Positions 26,722 through 36,507 of a stretch of DNA of 64,000 nt are shown in pieces. The first letter of the stretch is position 1, and every line of letters begins with the position of its first letter. The stretch is from Pontibacter flavimaris (GTDB lineage: Bacteria > Bacteroidota > Bacteroidia > Cytophagales > Hymenobacteraceae), in contig NZ_LVWA01000003.1 of assembly GCF_001907195.1 (NCBI RefSeq), positions 550,965-614,964 of the forward strand, read 5' to 3'. The translations under genes were made by a program, and so were the position numbers. The notes under the pieces were generated by a model. The model was not told the DNA's origin. It did not search any database and worked only from the letters and a program-made list of their open reading frames with translations.

Positions 26722-27082
26722 GTACGCCGTGATCCGCGTGGTGCCGAGGGTGGAGCGTGAGGAATTCCTGAACGTGGGCGTTATACTTTTATGCGCCTCC
26801 CAGGGGTTCCTGCAAACAAAGTATGAGCTGGATGAAAACCGGCTCCGCACCATCTTCCCGGACCTCGACCTGCAGGAATTGCGGGAACGCCTCTGTGCGT
26901 TCGAGAAAGTATGCGCCGGGCGCAAAGAGGGCGGCCCGATCGGCCACCTGGGCACTGCCTCACGTTTCCGGTGGTTGACCGCCAACCGCAGCACCATCGT
27001 GCAGACCTCCGCCGTGCACCCCGGCCTTTGCTGCAACCCGCAGGAGACACTGGACAGGCTGATGCAGGAGCTGGTTAGGTAG
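26699..27082 (+). CDS. DUF3037 protein, partner of HipA-like kinase
   Basis: 127-residue cytoplasmic protein of DUF3037: LFEYAVIRVVPRVEREEFLNVGVILLC and SRFRWLTANRSTIVQTSAVHPGLC are family signatures. The overlap of 23 bases with the kinase gene implies translational coupling. Family function is unknown; the recurring genomic pairing with a HipA-like kinase suggests a substrate or regulator relation (inference). The gene is followed by one motif copy and then the remains of a thioesterase gene. Confidence 0.8.
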   Translation: MPEKHLFEYAVIRVVPRVEREEFLNVGVILLCASQGFLQTKYELDENRLRTIFPDLDLQELRERLCAFEKVCAGRKEGGPIGHLGTASRFRWLTANRSTIVQTSAVHPGLCCNPQETLDRLMQELVR

Positions 27083-27115
27083 CTTTATACTTTACGAGAG
27101 CGTTTAAAAGACAAC

Positions 27116-27502
27116 ATGAGCCAGAAGAAACAACTGGCAGAATTCCTGGCAACGTAGTTCCCGCAGACCAAGATCACGGTGGAGGAAGTCGGGCCAATGT
27201 CTGCCACGGTGCGGCATCAGATCGGCACCGATGAGCTCCGGCCCGGTGATGAAGGCCGTTGCGGACGTGGCGCTCTACGTGGCTATACTTGGCGAGATTG
27301 GTCTGGAGCCCCTGGCCGTAACCACCAACCTGAACATGAACTTTCTCCGCAAGCCCTCCCCCGGCAGTGCCCTTATTGGAGAATGCCACCTGCTGAAACT
27401 CAGCAAGGGCTGGCGGTGGGCGAGGTAACGATTTACCCGGAAGGCATGGTGGAGCCCGCGGCGCAAGCGGTAGGCAGCTACTCCATTCACCCCAAAGTAT
27501 AA
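27116..27502 (+). pseudogene. Decayed PaaI-type hotdog thioesterase gene
   Basis: Joined fragments give a recognisable hotdog thioesterase: MSQKKQLAEFLAT then stop at 27155, continuing ...TVEEVGPMSATVRHQIGTDELRPG; a shift near 27240 moves to the frame encoding SGPVMKAVADVALYVAILGEIGLEPLAVTTNLNMNF; and a second shift near 27410 restores the first frame for VGEVTIYPEGMVEPAAQAVGSYSIHPK. So one nonsense codon and two frameshifts interrupt the gene. PaaI-like enzymes hydrolyse acyl-CoA esters. The conserved part is still easily read, so decay looks recent. An assembly error would have to explain three lesions at once. Confidence 0.8.
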
Positions 27503-27526
27503 ATCAAGTATAAACTAAAGTATAAG
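27495..27526. repeat. Three AAGTATAA copies within 32 bases
   Basis: AAAGTATAAATCAAGTATAA followed by ACTAAAGTATAAG: three same-oriented copies about 12 bases apart, between the pseudogene and the 3' end of the convergent S9 peptidase gene. Confidence 0.85.
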
Positions 27527-27532
27527 TTAAGG

Positions 27533-29665
27533 CTACTCCACCTGCTGCATCAGTTTTCGCTGAAAGAAATCGGCCGTGGCGGCATTCACTTTCATCGCGT
27601 TGCGGAACAACATCCAGTGGTGGGTATCGTCCACGAGCACCATCGTCTCATAAGGTACACCTTTCTCTTCCAGGCGCCGCACCATGTCCATACTATCCCG
27701 GAAATCCACGTTCCTGTCATCATCGGCATGGATCAGGAGCACTGGCGAGGTCCAGGAATCGACGAAAGCGGCCGGAGAGGACTTCCACATGACCTCAACG
27801 GCCTCCTCCGCATCCGGCGCCCGCTCGTGGCGGTTCGGGTAGAGGACCCCTGCTGTTTCCCCGAAGGTCAGGTCACTCATGCCATGGATGTTGACGCCGG
27901 CGGCAAACAGTTCTGAATCCCTGCCCAGGGCGAGGCCCGTAAGATAGCCGCCGTAAGAGCCGCCGTATACCCCGATGCGTCGGGCATCCACCTGCGGCTG
28001 CTGGGCCAGCCACCTGCCGGCAGCGCGTATATCTTTGTACTCCGAGGCCCCGGTCTCGCCGCTGCTATCGGGGTGCTGGAAATCGTAGCCGTACCCTATG
28101 CCCAGCCTGTAGTTGACCGACAGCACCACAAATCCCATACTTGCCAGGTACTGGTTCATGGCATACACGTTGTTATAGTAGTCCGAGTAATGCCAGCCCA
28201 GCAGCATCTGACGCGAGGGGCCGCCGTGAATGTACACGATGGCCGGTTTTTTACCGCTGCCGCCCTTGGGCTCGAAAAGCTGCCCGTGCACCGTCAGCCC
28301 GTCCGCAGATTGAAAGCTTACCTGCTTTGGCTTTACCAGTTTGTGCTGCGGATGATCGGACGGTATAAGTTCCGTTGCCAACAGCCTCACCTTTGCTTTC
28401 CGCCTGAAGTCCATGACGGCAGGCAGCGGCGGACGCTGCGCGGTGGCGCTCAGCATGGCAAGCGTCTGCCCATTGCCCGTCAGCACCGGCATGGACTCCA
28501 GCCCATCCCCCGGGGTCAGTAGTTCCATTTTGGCCTTATCCACCGGAACGCGCGCCACATGCCGGCGGTCTATGTCTTCCTTGTCGGGTCCGGTGTTGGC
28601 GCTGAACACCAGCCACGCTCTGTCAGGACTCAGCTTTACATGCTCCACGGCGAAGTCACCGGGCGTCAGTAACACAGGCTTCCCTCCCGCTGCCGGAATA
28701 GCGTACAGGTGGGGCCAGCCATCCTCGTAAGAAGTATACACAATGCGCTCATTCGCCGCCCAGTGCAGGTTAAAGCCACCGTTGGTTCTGGGCACTGACC
28801 CTCGCAAGGTTTCCGGCGCTTCCCATAGCTGCGTGGCGTTACCGGTAGCTACCTCGGCTGTCCAGATGGACCAGGGTTGGTGCTGCCGCTGCAGGTAGGG
28901 CTCCGGTGCCCCGCCTGCGCCACGCGTACGCACAAATACCAGCCGTTTCCCGTCCGGCGACCAGCGCGGCGAGCGATCGCGCGCAAAGGCAGGCGCAATC
29001 CAGGTGATGGGGGTTTCGGGGTTGGTGTAGACGCCGATGAACGCATGCCCCTCGCGGTTAGAAACAAAGGCCAGCTGCGCCCCATCCGGTGACCACTCCA
29101 GCGAGCTTACCGAGCCGCGCGTTACGAAAAGCGGCCGGGCAGGCACTGTCCCATCCAACGAGGCGATCCATACCTGGCCTTTGAAAGTATAAGCCACCTC
29201 CCTGTTGTTGGGCGAGATGACCGGCGCCCCGCCCTCTCCTATCCGAATCGGCTCTCCACCCGCAAAAGGCACGGTCCATACTTCCACCTTCGGGGGGATA
29301 GGGTTGCCCAAAGGATTTACCGTCTCGTGCTCATCCCAGATAGAGCCATGCTCGCCGCCCCGCACATACACCGCCCACTGCCCGTCCGCAGACAAAGACA
29401 CGCCCGTAATTTCCTGCCCATCATCCTGCAAGTAATTTGTAAGCCGGCGCGCCTTAAAATCAGGTCCTTCAGCCACATACACATTTCTCTTTCCCCGCTC
29501 ATTAAAGGTCCAGGCCAGACGTGCCCCCTGTGCGGCAGCGGAAAGCTCAGCCGGGAAAGGATGGCTCATAACGGATTCGAGCGAGAACTTTTGGGCAGCG
29601 GCCGGCGCTGGGTTTCCTGCAATAAACAGAAGAAGAGCGAGGTAAATTAACAGGTGTCTTTCCAT
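27533..29665 (-). CDS. S9 family (prolyl oligopeptidase-type) serine peptidase
   Basis: 710-residue exported peptidase. Signal peptide at 1-24; beta-propeller of WD40-like/TolB repeats (about 40-430; repeated SPDGAQLAFVSNR, SPDGKRLVFVR); alpha/beta-hydrolase catalytic domain (about 470-710) with nucleophile Ser570 in GVYGGSYGGYLTG, acid in HADDDRNV and His in VDDTHHWM. This is typical of dipeptidyl/acylaminoacyl peptidases, which cut short peptides in the periplasm. It is divergent from the SusCD pair at 29951, with which it probably acts in peptide use (inference). Confidence 0.9.
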   Translation of the reverse strand: MERHLLIYLALLLFIAGNPAPAAAQKFSLESVMSHPFPAELSAAAQGARLAWTFNERGKRNVYVAEGPDFKARRLTNYLQDDGQEITGVSLSADGQWAVYVRGGEHGSIWDEHETVNPLGNPIPPKVEVWTVPFAGGEPIRIGEGGAPVISPNNREVAYTFKGQVWIASLDGTVPARPLFVTRGSVSSLEWSPDGAQLAFVSNREGHAFIGVYTNPETPITWIAPAFARDRSPRWSPDGKRLVFVRTRGAGGAPEPYLQRQHQPWSIWTAEVATGNATQLWEAPETLRGSVPRTNGGFNLHWAANERIVYTSYEDGWPHLYAIPAAGGKPVLLTPGDFAVEHVKLSPDRAWLVFSANTGPDKEDIDRRHVARVPVDKAKMELLTPGDGLESMPVLTGNGQTLAMLSATAQRPPLPAVMDFRRKAKVRLLATELIPSDHPQHKLVKPKQVSFQSADGLTVHGQLFEPKGGSGKKPAIVYIHGGPSRQMLLGWHYSDYYNNVYAMNQYLASMGFVVLSVNYRLGIGYGYDFQHPDSSGETGASEYKDIRAAGRWLAQQPQVDARRIGVYGGSYGGYLTGLALGRDSELFAAGVNIHGMSDLTFGETAGVLYPNRHERAPDAEEAVEVMWKSSPAAFVDSWTSPVLLIHADDDRNVDFRDSMDMVRRLEEKGVPYETMVLVDDTHHWMLFRNAMKVNAATADFFQRKLMQQVE

Positions 29666-29950
29666 AGGATGGTCCGCAGCCCGGAATTATTTGAGGCTGA
29701 GCACTTAAATATATCAATATTAATGAAACATTATTTGATACTTCAACTATAATACCTTATATAATTCAAAGCATAAAGTATACTAGATGAATAGACCTGC
29801 CGAAACCAGCAGCTATGTTATACTTTGCTCCTGCTCCAACCGCAGCCTCTTCCCTGGCCCAAGCACATTAACCTGTGCCTGTAGCCAACCCATTGCCCTG
29901 CCCGCGCGGCACCTCAGTACCGTATTTCTAAACATGTTAAGTATAAATCT

Positions 29951-32900
29951 ATGAGAAACAGTTTTACCCTACTTGTTTTGCTACTGATGTGCTGCTGGGT
30001 ACCCGCACTGGCCCAGGATAACATTGTGAGTGGCAGGGTTACGGGGGCCGATGAGGGCATGCCGCTACCCGGCGTAAGCGTAACCGTAAAAGGCACCACC
30101 ACCGGCACATCTACGGATGCCGATGGCCGGTTTTCCATCAGGGTGCCTAGTAATGACGCCGTGCTGGAATTCAGGTTCCTCGGCTACAGGATTCAGGAGG
30201 TGCGCGTGGGAAACCAGAGCCAGGTGAATGTGACGCTGGCTACTGACACCCAGCAGCTCGACGAGGTGGTCGTGACCGCCATGGGAATCACGCGGGAGAA
30301 AAAAGCCCTGGGATACGCTGCGCAGGAAGTGCAGGCAGAGGAGCTGGTGCAGAACCGCCAACCCAACCTGCTCAATGCCATGCAGGGCAAGGTGGCGGGC
30401 GTTACCATCTCCAGCACCGGCGGTGCTCCGGGGCAGGGCGCCAACATCCAGATACGGGGCATCAACTCCATAGACCCCAACAGGCCTAACCAGCCGCTCT
30501 TCGTCATCGACGGTATCCAGGTAAACAACTCCACCTCCACCTTTGGCGAGGGCGCCGAGTTGCGTGGCATGAGCAACCGCCTCGCCGACCTGAACCCTGA
30601 TGATATTGAAAGTATAAATATCCTGCGGGGCGGGGCCGCTACCGCGCTTTACGGCTTGCGTGGCGCTAACGGGGTGGTCGTGATCACCACCAAGTCGGGC
30701 CAGAAAGGGGAAATGCGCGTGAACTTTACGAGCACAGCCGGCTGGGAGGAGGTAAATAAATTCCCTGAGATACAGGATACCTATACCCAGGGCTACACCG
30801 GCGAGTATGACCCTACCAGCTTCTGGCCATCCTGGGGACCGGCCTGGCAGGAGGCGCGGCAAATCGACCCTACCCACCCGGAAGGCATTTACAACCACTT
30901 CAAGGACGCCTACGAGACCGGGAACCAGTTCCGTAACACGCTCACCTTCACCGGCGGCGGCGAGGCCATCACTTTCTCCTCCTCGCTTTCTCACCTGAGG
31001 CACGAGGGGGTGTTGCCTTTTACCGACTACCAGAACACCTCCGCCCGCCTGAACACGGAAGTCAAGCTCAGCGAGAAGTTCAGCACCGGCGGTAACTTCA
31101 ACTACATCCGCTCCGGTGGCAAGCGTTATAATGCCGACCGCTTTAACGAGATGCTCAGCTATTGGTCGCCGCGCTGGGATGTGCAGGATTATGTGAAGCC
31201 CGACGGCACCATGCAGTCCTATGGCAACGACAACCCGATCTATGCCGCCGCCACCAACCAGTTTGAGGACGACGTGAGCCGCTTTATCGGCGGTTTGAAC
31301 TTCAGCTATAAGCCCCTTAGCTGGCTCGACCTAAACTACCGCGTCGGCCTCGACACCTACTCAGACGACCGCACGCGCACCGCCCCAGGCCCCAGAAATG
31401 TAGCCGACGAAAGAGTGCTGGAAGACAATGGGCAGGGCTTTGTACATGAGTACACCACCAAGTTCCGTTCCATCAACTCCACTTTCATTGCCTCTGCAAA
31501 CAAGTCTTTCGGCGACAAGTTCAACGCTACCCTTCGTGTGGGCCACGAACTATACGACGAGCACATCAAGAGCTTTGGCGTGCAGGGAGAGGAACTGGCC
31601 GTGTTCGATTACTTCAAGCTCTCCAATGCCAGGTTCCTCTCCTCCTCCGAGAATGAGAGCGATTACAGGTTGATGGGCATATTCGGGGAAGCCTCCTTCG
31701 ACTATGGTGACTTCCTGTTCCTGACGCTGACCGGCCGAAACGACATTACCTCCACCCTGTCAGAGTCGAACCGCTCCTTTTTTTACCCGTCAGCAAGTAT
31801 AAGCTATATCGTATCGGAGCACCTGGGCCTGCCCGAGTTCATCAACCAGACGAAGTTTAGGGTCTCCTACGCCGGAATTGGCAAGGACGCCTCGCCCTAC
31901 TCCATCTCCTCCGGTTATGCTCCCTACACCAACTTCCCGACAGGCTATACCGGGGTAACCCGCGCTCCCCTGTTAGGTAACATGGGGCTGAAGCCGGAGT
32001 TTACCAACACCTTTGAGACTGGTCTGGAGATGTCGTTCCTGGAGAACCGCATCGGCTTTGACTTGACGTATTATTACTCCGTTAGCAAGGACCAGATCCT
32101 GAACATTAATGTGGCCAGCTCCACTGGCTACGTGCGGGCAGCCATCAACGCCGGCAAGATGCGCAACAAAGGGGTTGAGGTGGTACTGAACGCCACGCCG
32201 GTGCGCACCTCTGACTTTAACTGGGACACTAAAATCATCTTCTCGGCCAACAGGAATAAGATCCTGAGCCTGCCGGAAGGGCTTGAAGAGGTAACCTACG
32301 CCTCGCAGTTCGGCTATGTGGGGTCTACCGTTACCATGAAGCTGATCGAGGGGCAGCCTTACGGCAACATCTACGGCTCCCACTGGCAGCGCTACTATGG
32401 GCCGGGAGAGGAGGAAGACCCCCTCTTCATCGATGAGTCGCGGCCACGCGTGATCGGGGAAAACGGCTTCCCGGTAAGGGCGCCGCTATCGAGCCAGAAA
32501 CTTCTGGGTAACTCGCAGCCCGACTGGATTGGCGGCTTTACGAACACCTTTACCTATAAAGGCCTTAGCCTGACCGCCCTGCTGGATGCCCGCGTCGGCC
32601 TGGAGAAGTATAACCAGATGGATAACTTCTTCGCCGCGTTTGGTATTGCAGAGTACACCGAAGACCGTAACCAGACACGTGTGTTCGAAGGGGTATTGGC
32701 AGACGGCACACCCAACACGAAGGAAGTATGGCTGGGCCAGGGCGTGGGCCCGGATGGCGTGAACTACGGCGACGGCTACTACCGCCGCTTCTACCGGGGC
32801 GTGTCCGAGAACTTTGTGGAGGACGCCTCCTGGGTACGCCTGCGCTCCCTGACGCTGCGCTACAGCCTGCCGCAACCCTGGTTCGAGAACATCTTCATCC

Positions 32901-33070
32901 GAAACGCCGCGCTATCCTTTACCGGTAACAACCTGTGGCTCTCCACCGACTACAAAGGCTTTGACCCGGAAACCAGCTTCTCCCCGAGCGGCAGCAACGT
33001 AGATGGCTTCTCCGGCTTTACTTACCCTGCCGTGCGCAGCTTCCTGTTCACCCTAAATGTTGGATTCTAA
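29951..33070 (+). CDS. SusC/RagA-type TonB-linked outer-membrane protein
   Basis: 1039 residues, the usual SusC size. Signal peptide to about 22 (CCWVPALAQD), carboxypeptidase-like domain (NIVSGRVTGADEGMPLPGVS), the TonB-box/plug junction LDEVVVTAMGITREKKALGY and plug motifs IRGINSIDPNRPNQPLFVIDGIQ and VVVITTKSGQKGEMRV, then the beta barrel. It forms a lidded importer with the SusD protein 11 bases downstream. An AAGTATAA motif lies 11 bases before the start. The transported nutrient is unknown; an adjacent S9 peptidase and absence of glycosidases suggest peptides. Confidence 0.95.
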   Translation: MRNSFTLLVLLLMCCWVPALAQDNIVSGRVTGADEGMPLPGVSVTVKGTTTGTSTDADGRFSIRVPSNDAVLEFRFLGYRIQEVRVGNQSQVNVTLATDTQQLDEVVVTAMGITREKKALGYAAQEVQAEELVQNRQPNLLNAMQGKVAGVTISSTGGAPGQGANIQIRGINSIDPNRPNQPLFVIDGIQVNNSTSTFGEGAELRGMSNRLADLNPDDIESINILRGGAATALYGLRGANGVVVITTKSGQKGEMRVNFTSTAGWEEVNKFPEIQDTYTQGYTGEYDPTSFWPSWGPAWQEARQIDPTHPEGIYNHFKDAYETGNQFRNTLTFTGGGEAITFSSSLSHLRHEGVLPFTDYQNTSARLNTEVKLSEKFSTGGNFNYIRSGGKRYNADRFNEMLSYWSPRWDVQDYVKPDGTMQSYGNDNPIYAAATNQFEDDVSRFIGGLNFSYKPLSWLDLNYRVGLDTYSDDRTRTAPGPRNVADERVLEDNGQGFVHEYTTKFRSINSTFIASANKSFGDKFNATLRVGHELYDEHIKSFGVQGEELAVFDYFKLSNARFLSSSENESDYRLMGIFGEASFDYGDFLFLTLTGRNDITSTLSESNRSFFYPSASISYIVSEHLGLPEFINQTKFRVSYAGIGKDASPYSISSGYAPYTNFPTGYTGVTRAPLLGNMGLKPEFTNTFETGLEMSFLENRIGFDLTYYYSVSKDQILNINVASSTGYVRAAINAGKMRNKGVEVVLNATPVRTSDFNWDTKIIFSANRNKILSLPEGLEEVTYASQFGYVGSTVTMKLIEGQPYGNIYGSHWQRYYGPGEEEDPLFIDESRPRVIGENGFPVRAPLSSQKLLGNSQPDWIGGFTNTFTYKGLSLTALLDARVGLEKYNQMDNFFAAFGIAEYTEDRNQTRVFEGVLADGTPNTKEVWLGQGVGPDGVNYGDGYYRRFYRGVSENFVEDASWVRLRSLTLRYSLPQPWFENIFIRNAALSFTGNNLWLSTDYKGFDPETSFSPSGSNVDGFSGFTYPAVRSFLFTLNVGF

Positions 33071-33081
33071 CTAATACAGAT

Positions 33082-34500
33082 ATGAAAAAGATCTTCCGAT
33101 ATATGCTTGCCTTCTCGTTGATGGGGGCAGTAGCAGGCCTCCAGGGCTGCGAAGATTATTTTGACAAGGAGAATAACCCGAACCTGGTTACCGACCCGCC
33201 CTTGCCTTCCTTGCTTTCCACCACCACCCATAAAACAGGCATCAACAGCTACCTGGTAGGGAACATCACTTCTTACTTTGTGCAGTATCTGGCCAGCCCC
33301 TCACAAGGCGGCTCCTCAGATACGTACCAGGTCACGGATTATACCGGCACCTGGGATGCACTTTACTGGGCCATGGCCGATATCTATGACATGCGCCAAC
33401 TGGCCATCGAACAAGGGGCAACGGAGTATGTGGGAGTGGCAAACATCCTGATGGCCTACCACCTTTCCCTGGTGAATGATATGTGGGGAGACGCCCCCTA
33501 CTCAGAGGCTTTTACAAACATGACGCTAACCCCTGGTTTTGACGATGAGGCAAGCCTCTATGACGTGACCACGCAGTTGCTGGACGAGGGCATCGCGGAG
33601 TTACAGAAACCAGACTCCAAGGTACAGCTTATTGCAACCAGCGATGTAATACATGGAGGTAGCGTGGAGAATTGGATTAAGACAGGGTACGCCCTGAAGG
33701 CCAGGCAGCTTAACAAGCTTAGTGGCACCTCTTCCTACAACCCGCAGGCGGTGCTGGAGGCGGTTGACAACTCCTATACTTCGAACGAGGATAACGCGGA
33801 AATGGGTGTTTTCGAGACACGCAACCCCTGGTCCGCCATTTCGCTGAGCAATGCCAGCCTGCTGCTGGGCGGTTGGCTCTCAGAGCAACTGATACAGCAC
33901 CTGAACGGCACCTCTTACGGCGTGTTTGACCCCCGTCTGGAGCAGCTTGCAGACACAACTGCTAGTGGCACCTATGTGGGCACCCCCAATGGCACCGGCA
34001 ATATCGGCCCGGCCAACAACACGGTGAAGGATGAAAGCTACATCTCGCGCAATTCCCCGCTCACCGGGGATGAGTCGCCGCTGATTATCGTATCCTACCC
34101 GGAGGTGAAGTTGATCGAGGCGGAGGCCGCCTTCAGGGCAGGTCAGATGGACAGGGCCTTTGAAGCCTACCGTGAGGGTATTCGGGCAAGTATGGAAATG
34201 CTGGAGGTGGCAGAAGCGGATGCAAATGCCTATTTGAGCAGCGCTGCCGTGGCCCAAAGCGCCTCCGAACTAACGCTCGACCGGATCTTTCAGGAGAAGT
34301 ATGTCGTGACGTATCTTAACCCGGAGGCCTGGAACGACGCACGTCGCCACGATTACCAGTACGCCAACTTTACCCTGCCGGAAGGTGCAGCTATCCCAAC
34401 GTTTATACGTAGAGTGGCCTACCCATCCGGCGAAGCCTCCAAGAACCCGAATACCCCGGACGTTACTGACCTTTCCGCCCCGCTTTGGTGGGATCAATAA
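33082..34500 (+). CDS. SusD/RagB family lipoprotein
   Basis: 472-residue surface lipoprotein of the SusD type (SusD-like_2 branch). Lipobox LQGC at about residue 23 then a helical TPR-rich fold: YFDKENNPNLVTDPPLPS, IANILMAYHLSLVNDMWGDAPYSEA and PEAWNDARRHDY are recognisable. It forms the lid of the SusC importer encoded immediately upstream and probably binds the same oligomeric ligand. The pair ends at a terminator beginning near 34624. No regulator (sigma/anti-sigma) is seen next to the pair, unlike many SusCD loci. Confidence 0.92.
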   Translation: MKKIFRYMLAFSLMGAVAGLQGCEDYFDKENNPNLVTDPPLPSLLSTTTHKTGINSYLVGNITSYFVQYLASPSQGGSSDTYQVTDYTGTWDALYWAMADIYDMRQLAIEQGATEYVGVANILMAYHLSLVNDMWGDAPYSEAFTNMTLTPGFDDEASLYDVTTQLLDEGIAELQKPDSKVQLIATSDVIHGGSVENWIKTGYALKARQLNKLSGTSSYNPQAVLEAVDNSYTSNEDNAEMGVFETRNPWSAISLSNASLLLGGWLSEQLIQHLNGTSYGVFDPRLEQLADTTASGTYVGTPNGTGNIGPANNTVKDESYISRNSPLTGDESPLIIVSYPEVKLIEAEAAFRAGQMDRAFEAYREGIRASMEMLEVAEADANAYLSSAAVAQSASELTLDRIFQEKYVVTYLNPEAWNDARRHDYQYANFTLPEGAAIPTFIRRVAYPSGEASKNPNTPDVTDLSAPLWWDQ

Positions 34501-34959
34501 TACCAGATGGGTTGTGCGCATCTAAAAAACAGTAACCCACCCCTCCAAGGACGGGACTTGGCTTTACATAGTTAGTAGCTTTAATGCGTACAAGTGAAGC
34601 CTTCGTGGAAATGATAAAGTATGAAAGCGCCTGCTAAAGTATAGCAGGCGCTTTTTGTATTATTAACTAAAGCTGCGATTAACCTACTACCCCTCCAAGG
34701 AAGGAAGAAAGTATAAGGTATGAGAGTAGGTATCTTCTACTGGTGTTGATGGATAAAGACAAAATAGCTATCCATAAAACCTACCGCTATAGGCGAACAA
34801 ATTTCATCGTGTACAAATCAAACAATAGCCACAACAGGATTTACAGTTAGAATCGCCTCCATCCGGTAAGCTTTTTTGATAAGCCGGGCTCGCCTGCCAA
34901 CGGGTGCTGCGGGCTACCTGAGCCCTGGTAATCCCTAAAGACGGAAGTGCGGCAAAGCA
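34501..34959. other. Intergenic region with terminator and CCCTCC-type short repeats
   Basis: About 460 bases without a gene. It contains two short related copies of ACCC(A)CCCCTCCAAGGA (near 34538 and 34690), related to a longer copy near 49713, motif copies near 34618-34640 and 34710, and the terminator listed separately. I see nothing else. Confidence 0.6.
34624..34658 (+). terminator. Terminator of the SusCD pair
   Basis: AAAGCGCCTGCTA / TAGCAGGCGCTTT stem of 13 bp, loop AAGTA, then T run. The AAGTATA core spans the loop and 3' side. Confidence 0.85.
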
Positions 34960-35739
34960 TCAGAATTTCTCCTCTATACCGAGCCCGAAAAGAGCATAAT
35001 CATACTTTACCGGGTCAGCAGGATCAAGAGCACGCAGGTGCTTCGTCAGTTCCTCGGCGGTATCCCAATCCATCCCTTTGCGGGTAATCAGGCCCAGGCG
35101 GCGGGCCACCCGCTCCACGTGCACATCGCAGGGGCAGATTAAATCATCCATGGGAATAGCGCGCCAGATGCCGAAATCCACGCCCCTATCATCCTGGCGC
35201 ACCATCCAACGCAGGTACATGTTCAGGCGTTTGCAGGCCGATTTGCGGGCAGGCGTGGCGATGTGCTTGCGCGTGCGCTGCGGCGCGTCCTCCAGGCTAA
35301 AGACCAGGTTATGGAAGTATACCAGCCGGTCGCGTTGGGTCAAAATCTCGTTTCGTTCCCCGGTAAAGGCCGTCTCCAAACTCTCGTGCCGGCTGTAGTA
35401 CCACCGGAAGAAGTGCAGCAAGTATAAAAGGTCGGTGTCGTTGAAGGTGCGGTGCTTAAAGCCCAGGAAGCGCTGCAGGTCCTGCTCCTGGTGGCCAAGT
35501 ATGAAATCGTGCGGGGCGTTGTCCATCAAGTCCATCAGCTTTGAGCAATTGTTGATGATCGTTTTGCGCTGGCCCCAGGCCAGTATAGCCGCAAAGAAAC
35601 CACTGATCTCGATGTCCTGCCGTTTGGTGAAGCGGTGCGGGATGGAAACCGGGTCGTTGGGGATGAAGCTGGGTCGGTTATACTTCTCTACCCTATCGTT
35701 AAGCAGCGCTCTTACGGAGGCAATTTCGGGGTGTAGCAT
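34960..35739 (-). CDS. TIGR02757 (DUF2400) family protein
   Basis: 259-residue cytoplasmic protein of a conserved family common in Bacteroidota, with signatures FIPNDPVSIPHRFTKRQDIEISGFFAAILAWGQRKTIINNC and the C-terminal CPCDVHVERVARRLGLI. The helical architecture and a CDVHV motif resemble helix-hairpin-helix DNA glycosylase folds, but no catalytic role is established. It is divergent from efp across about 200 bases. Function not assigned. Confidence 0.8.
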   Translation of the reverse strand: MLHPEIASVRALLNDRVEKYNRPSFIPNDPVSIPHRFTKRQDIEISGFFAAILAWGQRKTIINNCSKLMDLMDNAPHDFILGHQEQDLQRFLGFKHRTFNDTDLLYLLHFFRWYYSRHESLETAFTGERNEILTQRDRLVYFHNLVFSLEDAPQRTRKHIATPARKSACKRLNMYLRWMVRQDDRGVDFGIWRAIPMDDLICPCDVHVERVARRLGLITRKGMDWDTAEELTKHLRALDPADPVKYDYALFGLGIEEKF

Positions 35740-35865
35740 ACGATGTACTTATACTTGTAGCGGGAAACCGGCGGGCTGCAACGGCTAAATTACACCCTCC
35801 TATGTGTTTCCATAACATTATCACAGGTTTATGTGCTGTTTTAACGATTTTTTCAGCAGATTGCG

Positions 35866-35873
35866 TAATTTTG
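35866..35873 (+). promoter_or_regulatory. Bacteroidota-type -7 element for the efp-acc operon
   Basis: TAatTTTG, 67 bases upstream of the efp start. No clear -33 element. Confidence 0.5.
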
Positions 35874-35940
35874 TTTTGCAAGACAGCAAAAACAAACATA
35901 GTTTTACCTCCTTATTACGGATATAAATCAGTAAAATCAT

Positions 35941-36504
35941 ATGGCAACCACAGCTGATATTAAAAACGGCATCGTGATTGAATACAACAACGACCTCTAC
36001 CAGGTTGTTGATTTTCAGCACGTAAAGCCAGGCAAAGGACCCGCGTTCGTGAGAACGAAGCTAAGAAACGTGCGTACAGGCAAAATGCTTGACAACACGT
36101 TTTCCGCCGGACATAAAATTTCGACTGCCCGCGTGGAGCAGCGCCCGCACCAATTCATCTACAAGGATGACATGGGCTATAATTTTATGGACATGAACAC
36201 TTTTGAGCAGGTAACGCTGAACGAGGACATGGTACCATTTGCCGACCTGATGAAAGAAGGACAGGAAGTAACGATCTTGTTTCATGCCGAGACGGAGACG
36301 CCGCTAACCTGCGAGATTCCTCCGTTTGTGGAACTGGTTATTACTTACACCGAGCCGGGCCTGAAGGGCGACACCGCCACCAACGCGTCCAAGCCAGCTA
36401 TCGTAGAAACAGGCGCAACGATTCAAGTGCCCCTGTTCATTGGCCAGGACGAAAAAATCAAAGTAGACACTCGTACGTACTCATACGCTGAAAGAGTTAA
36501 ATAA
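35941..36504 (+). CDS. efp: Elongation factor P
   Basis: 187-residue EF-P which relieves ribosome stalling at polyproline. Three domains: KOW-like N-terminus with FQHVKPGKGPAFVRTKLRN (Lys32 at the tip of the loop that enters the peptidyl-transferase centre), EFP central OB domain (KDDMGYNFMDMNTFEQ), and C-terminal OB domain ending VDTRTYSYAERVK. No EpmA/EpmB-like partner is visible here, so the tip lysine may be unmodified or modified elsewhere. accB begins three bases after the stop. Confidence 0.97.
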   Translation: MATTADIKNGIVIEYNNDLYQVVDFQHVKPGKGPAFVRTKLRNVRTGKMLDNTFSAGHKISTARVEQRPHQFIYKDDMGYNFMDMNTFEQVTLNEDMVPFADLMKEGQEVTILFHAETETPLTCEIPPFVELVITYTEPGLKGDTATNASKPAIVETGATIQVPLFIGQDEKIKVDTRTYSYAERVK

Positions 36505-36507
36505 AAC

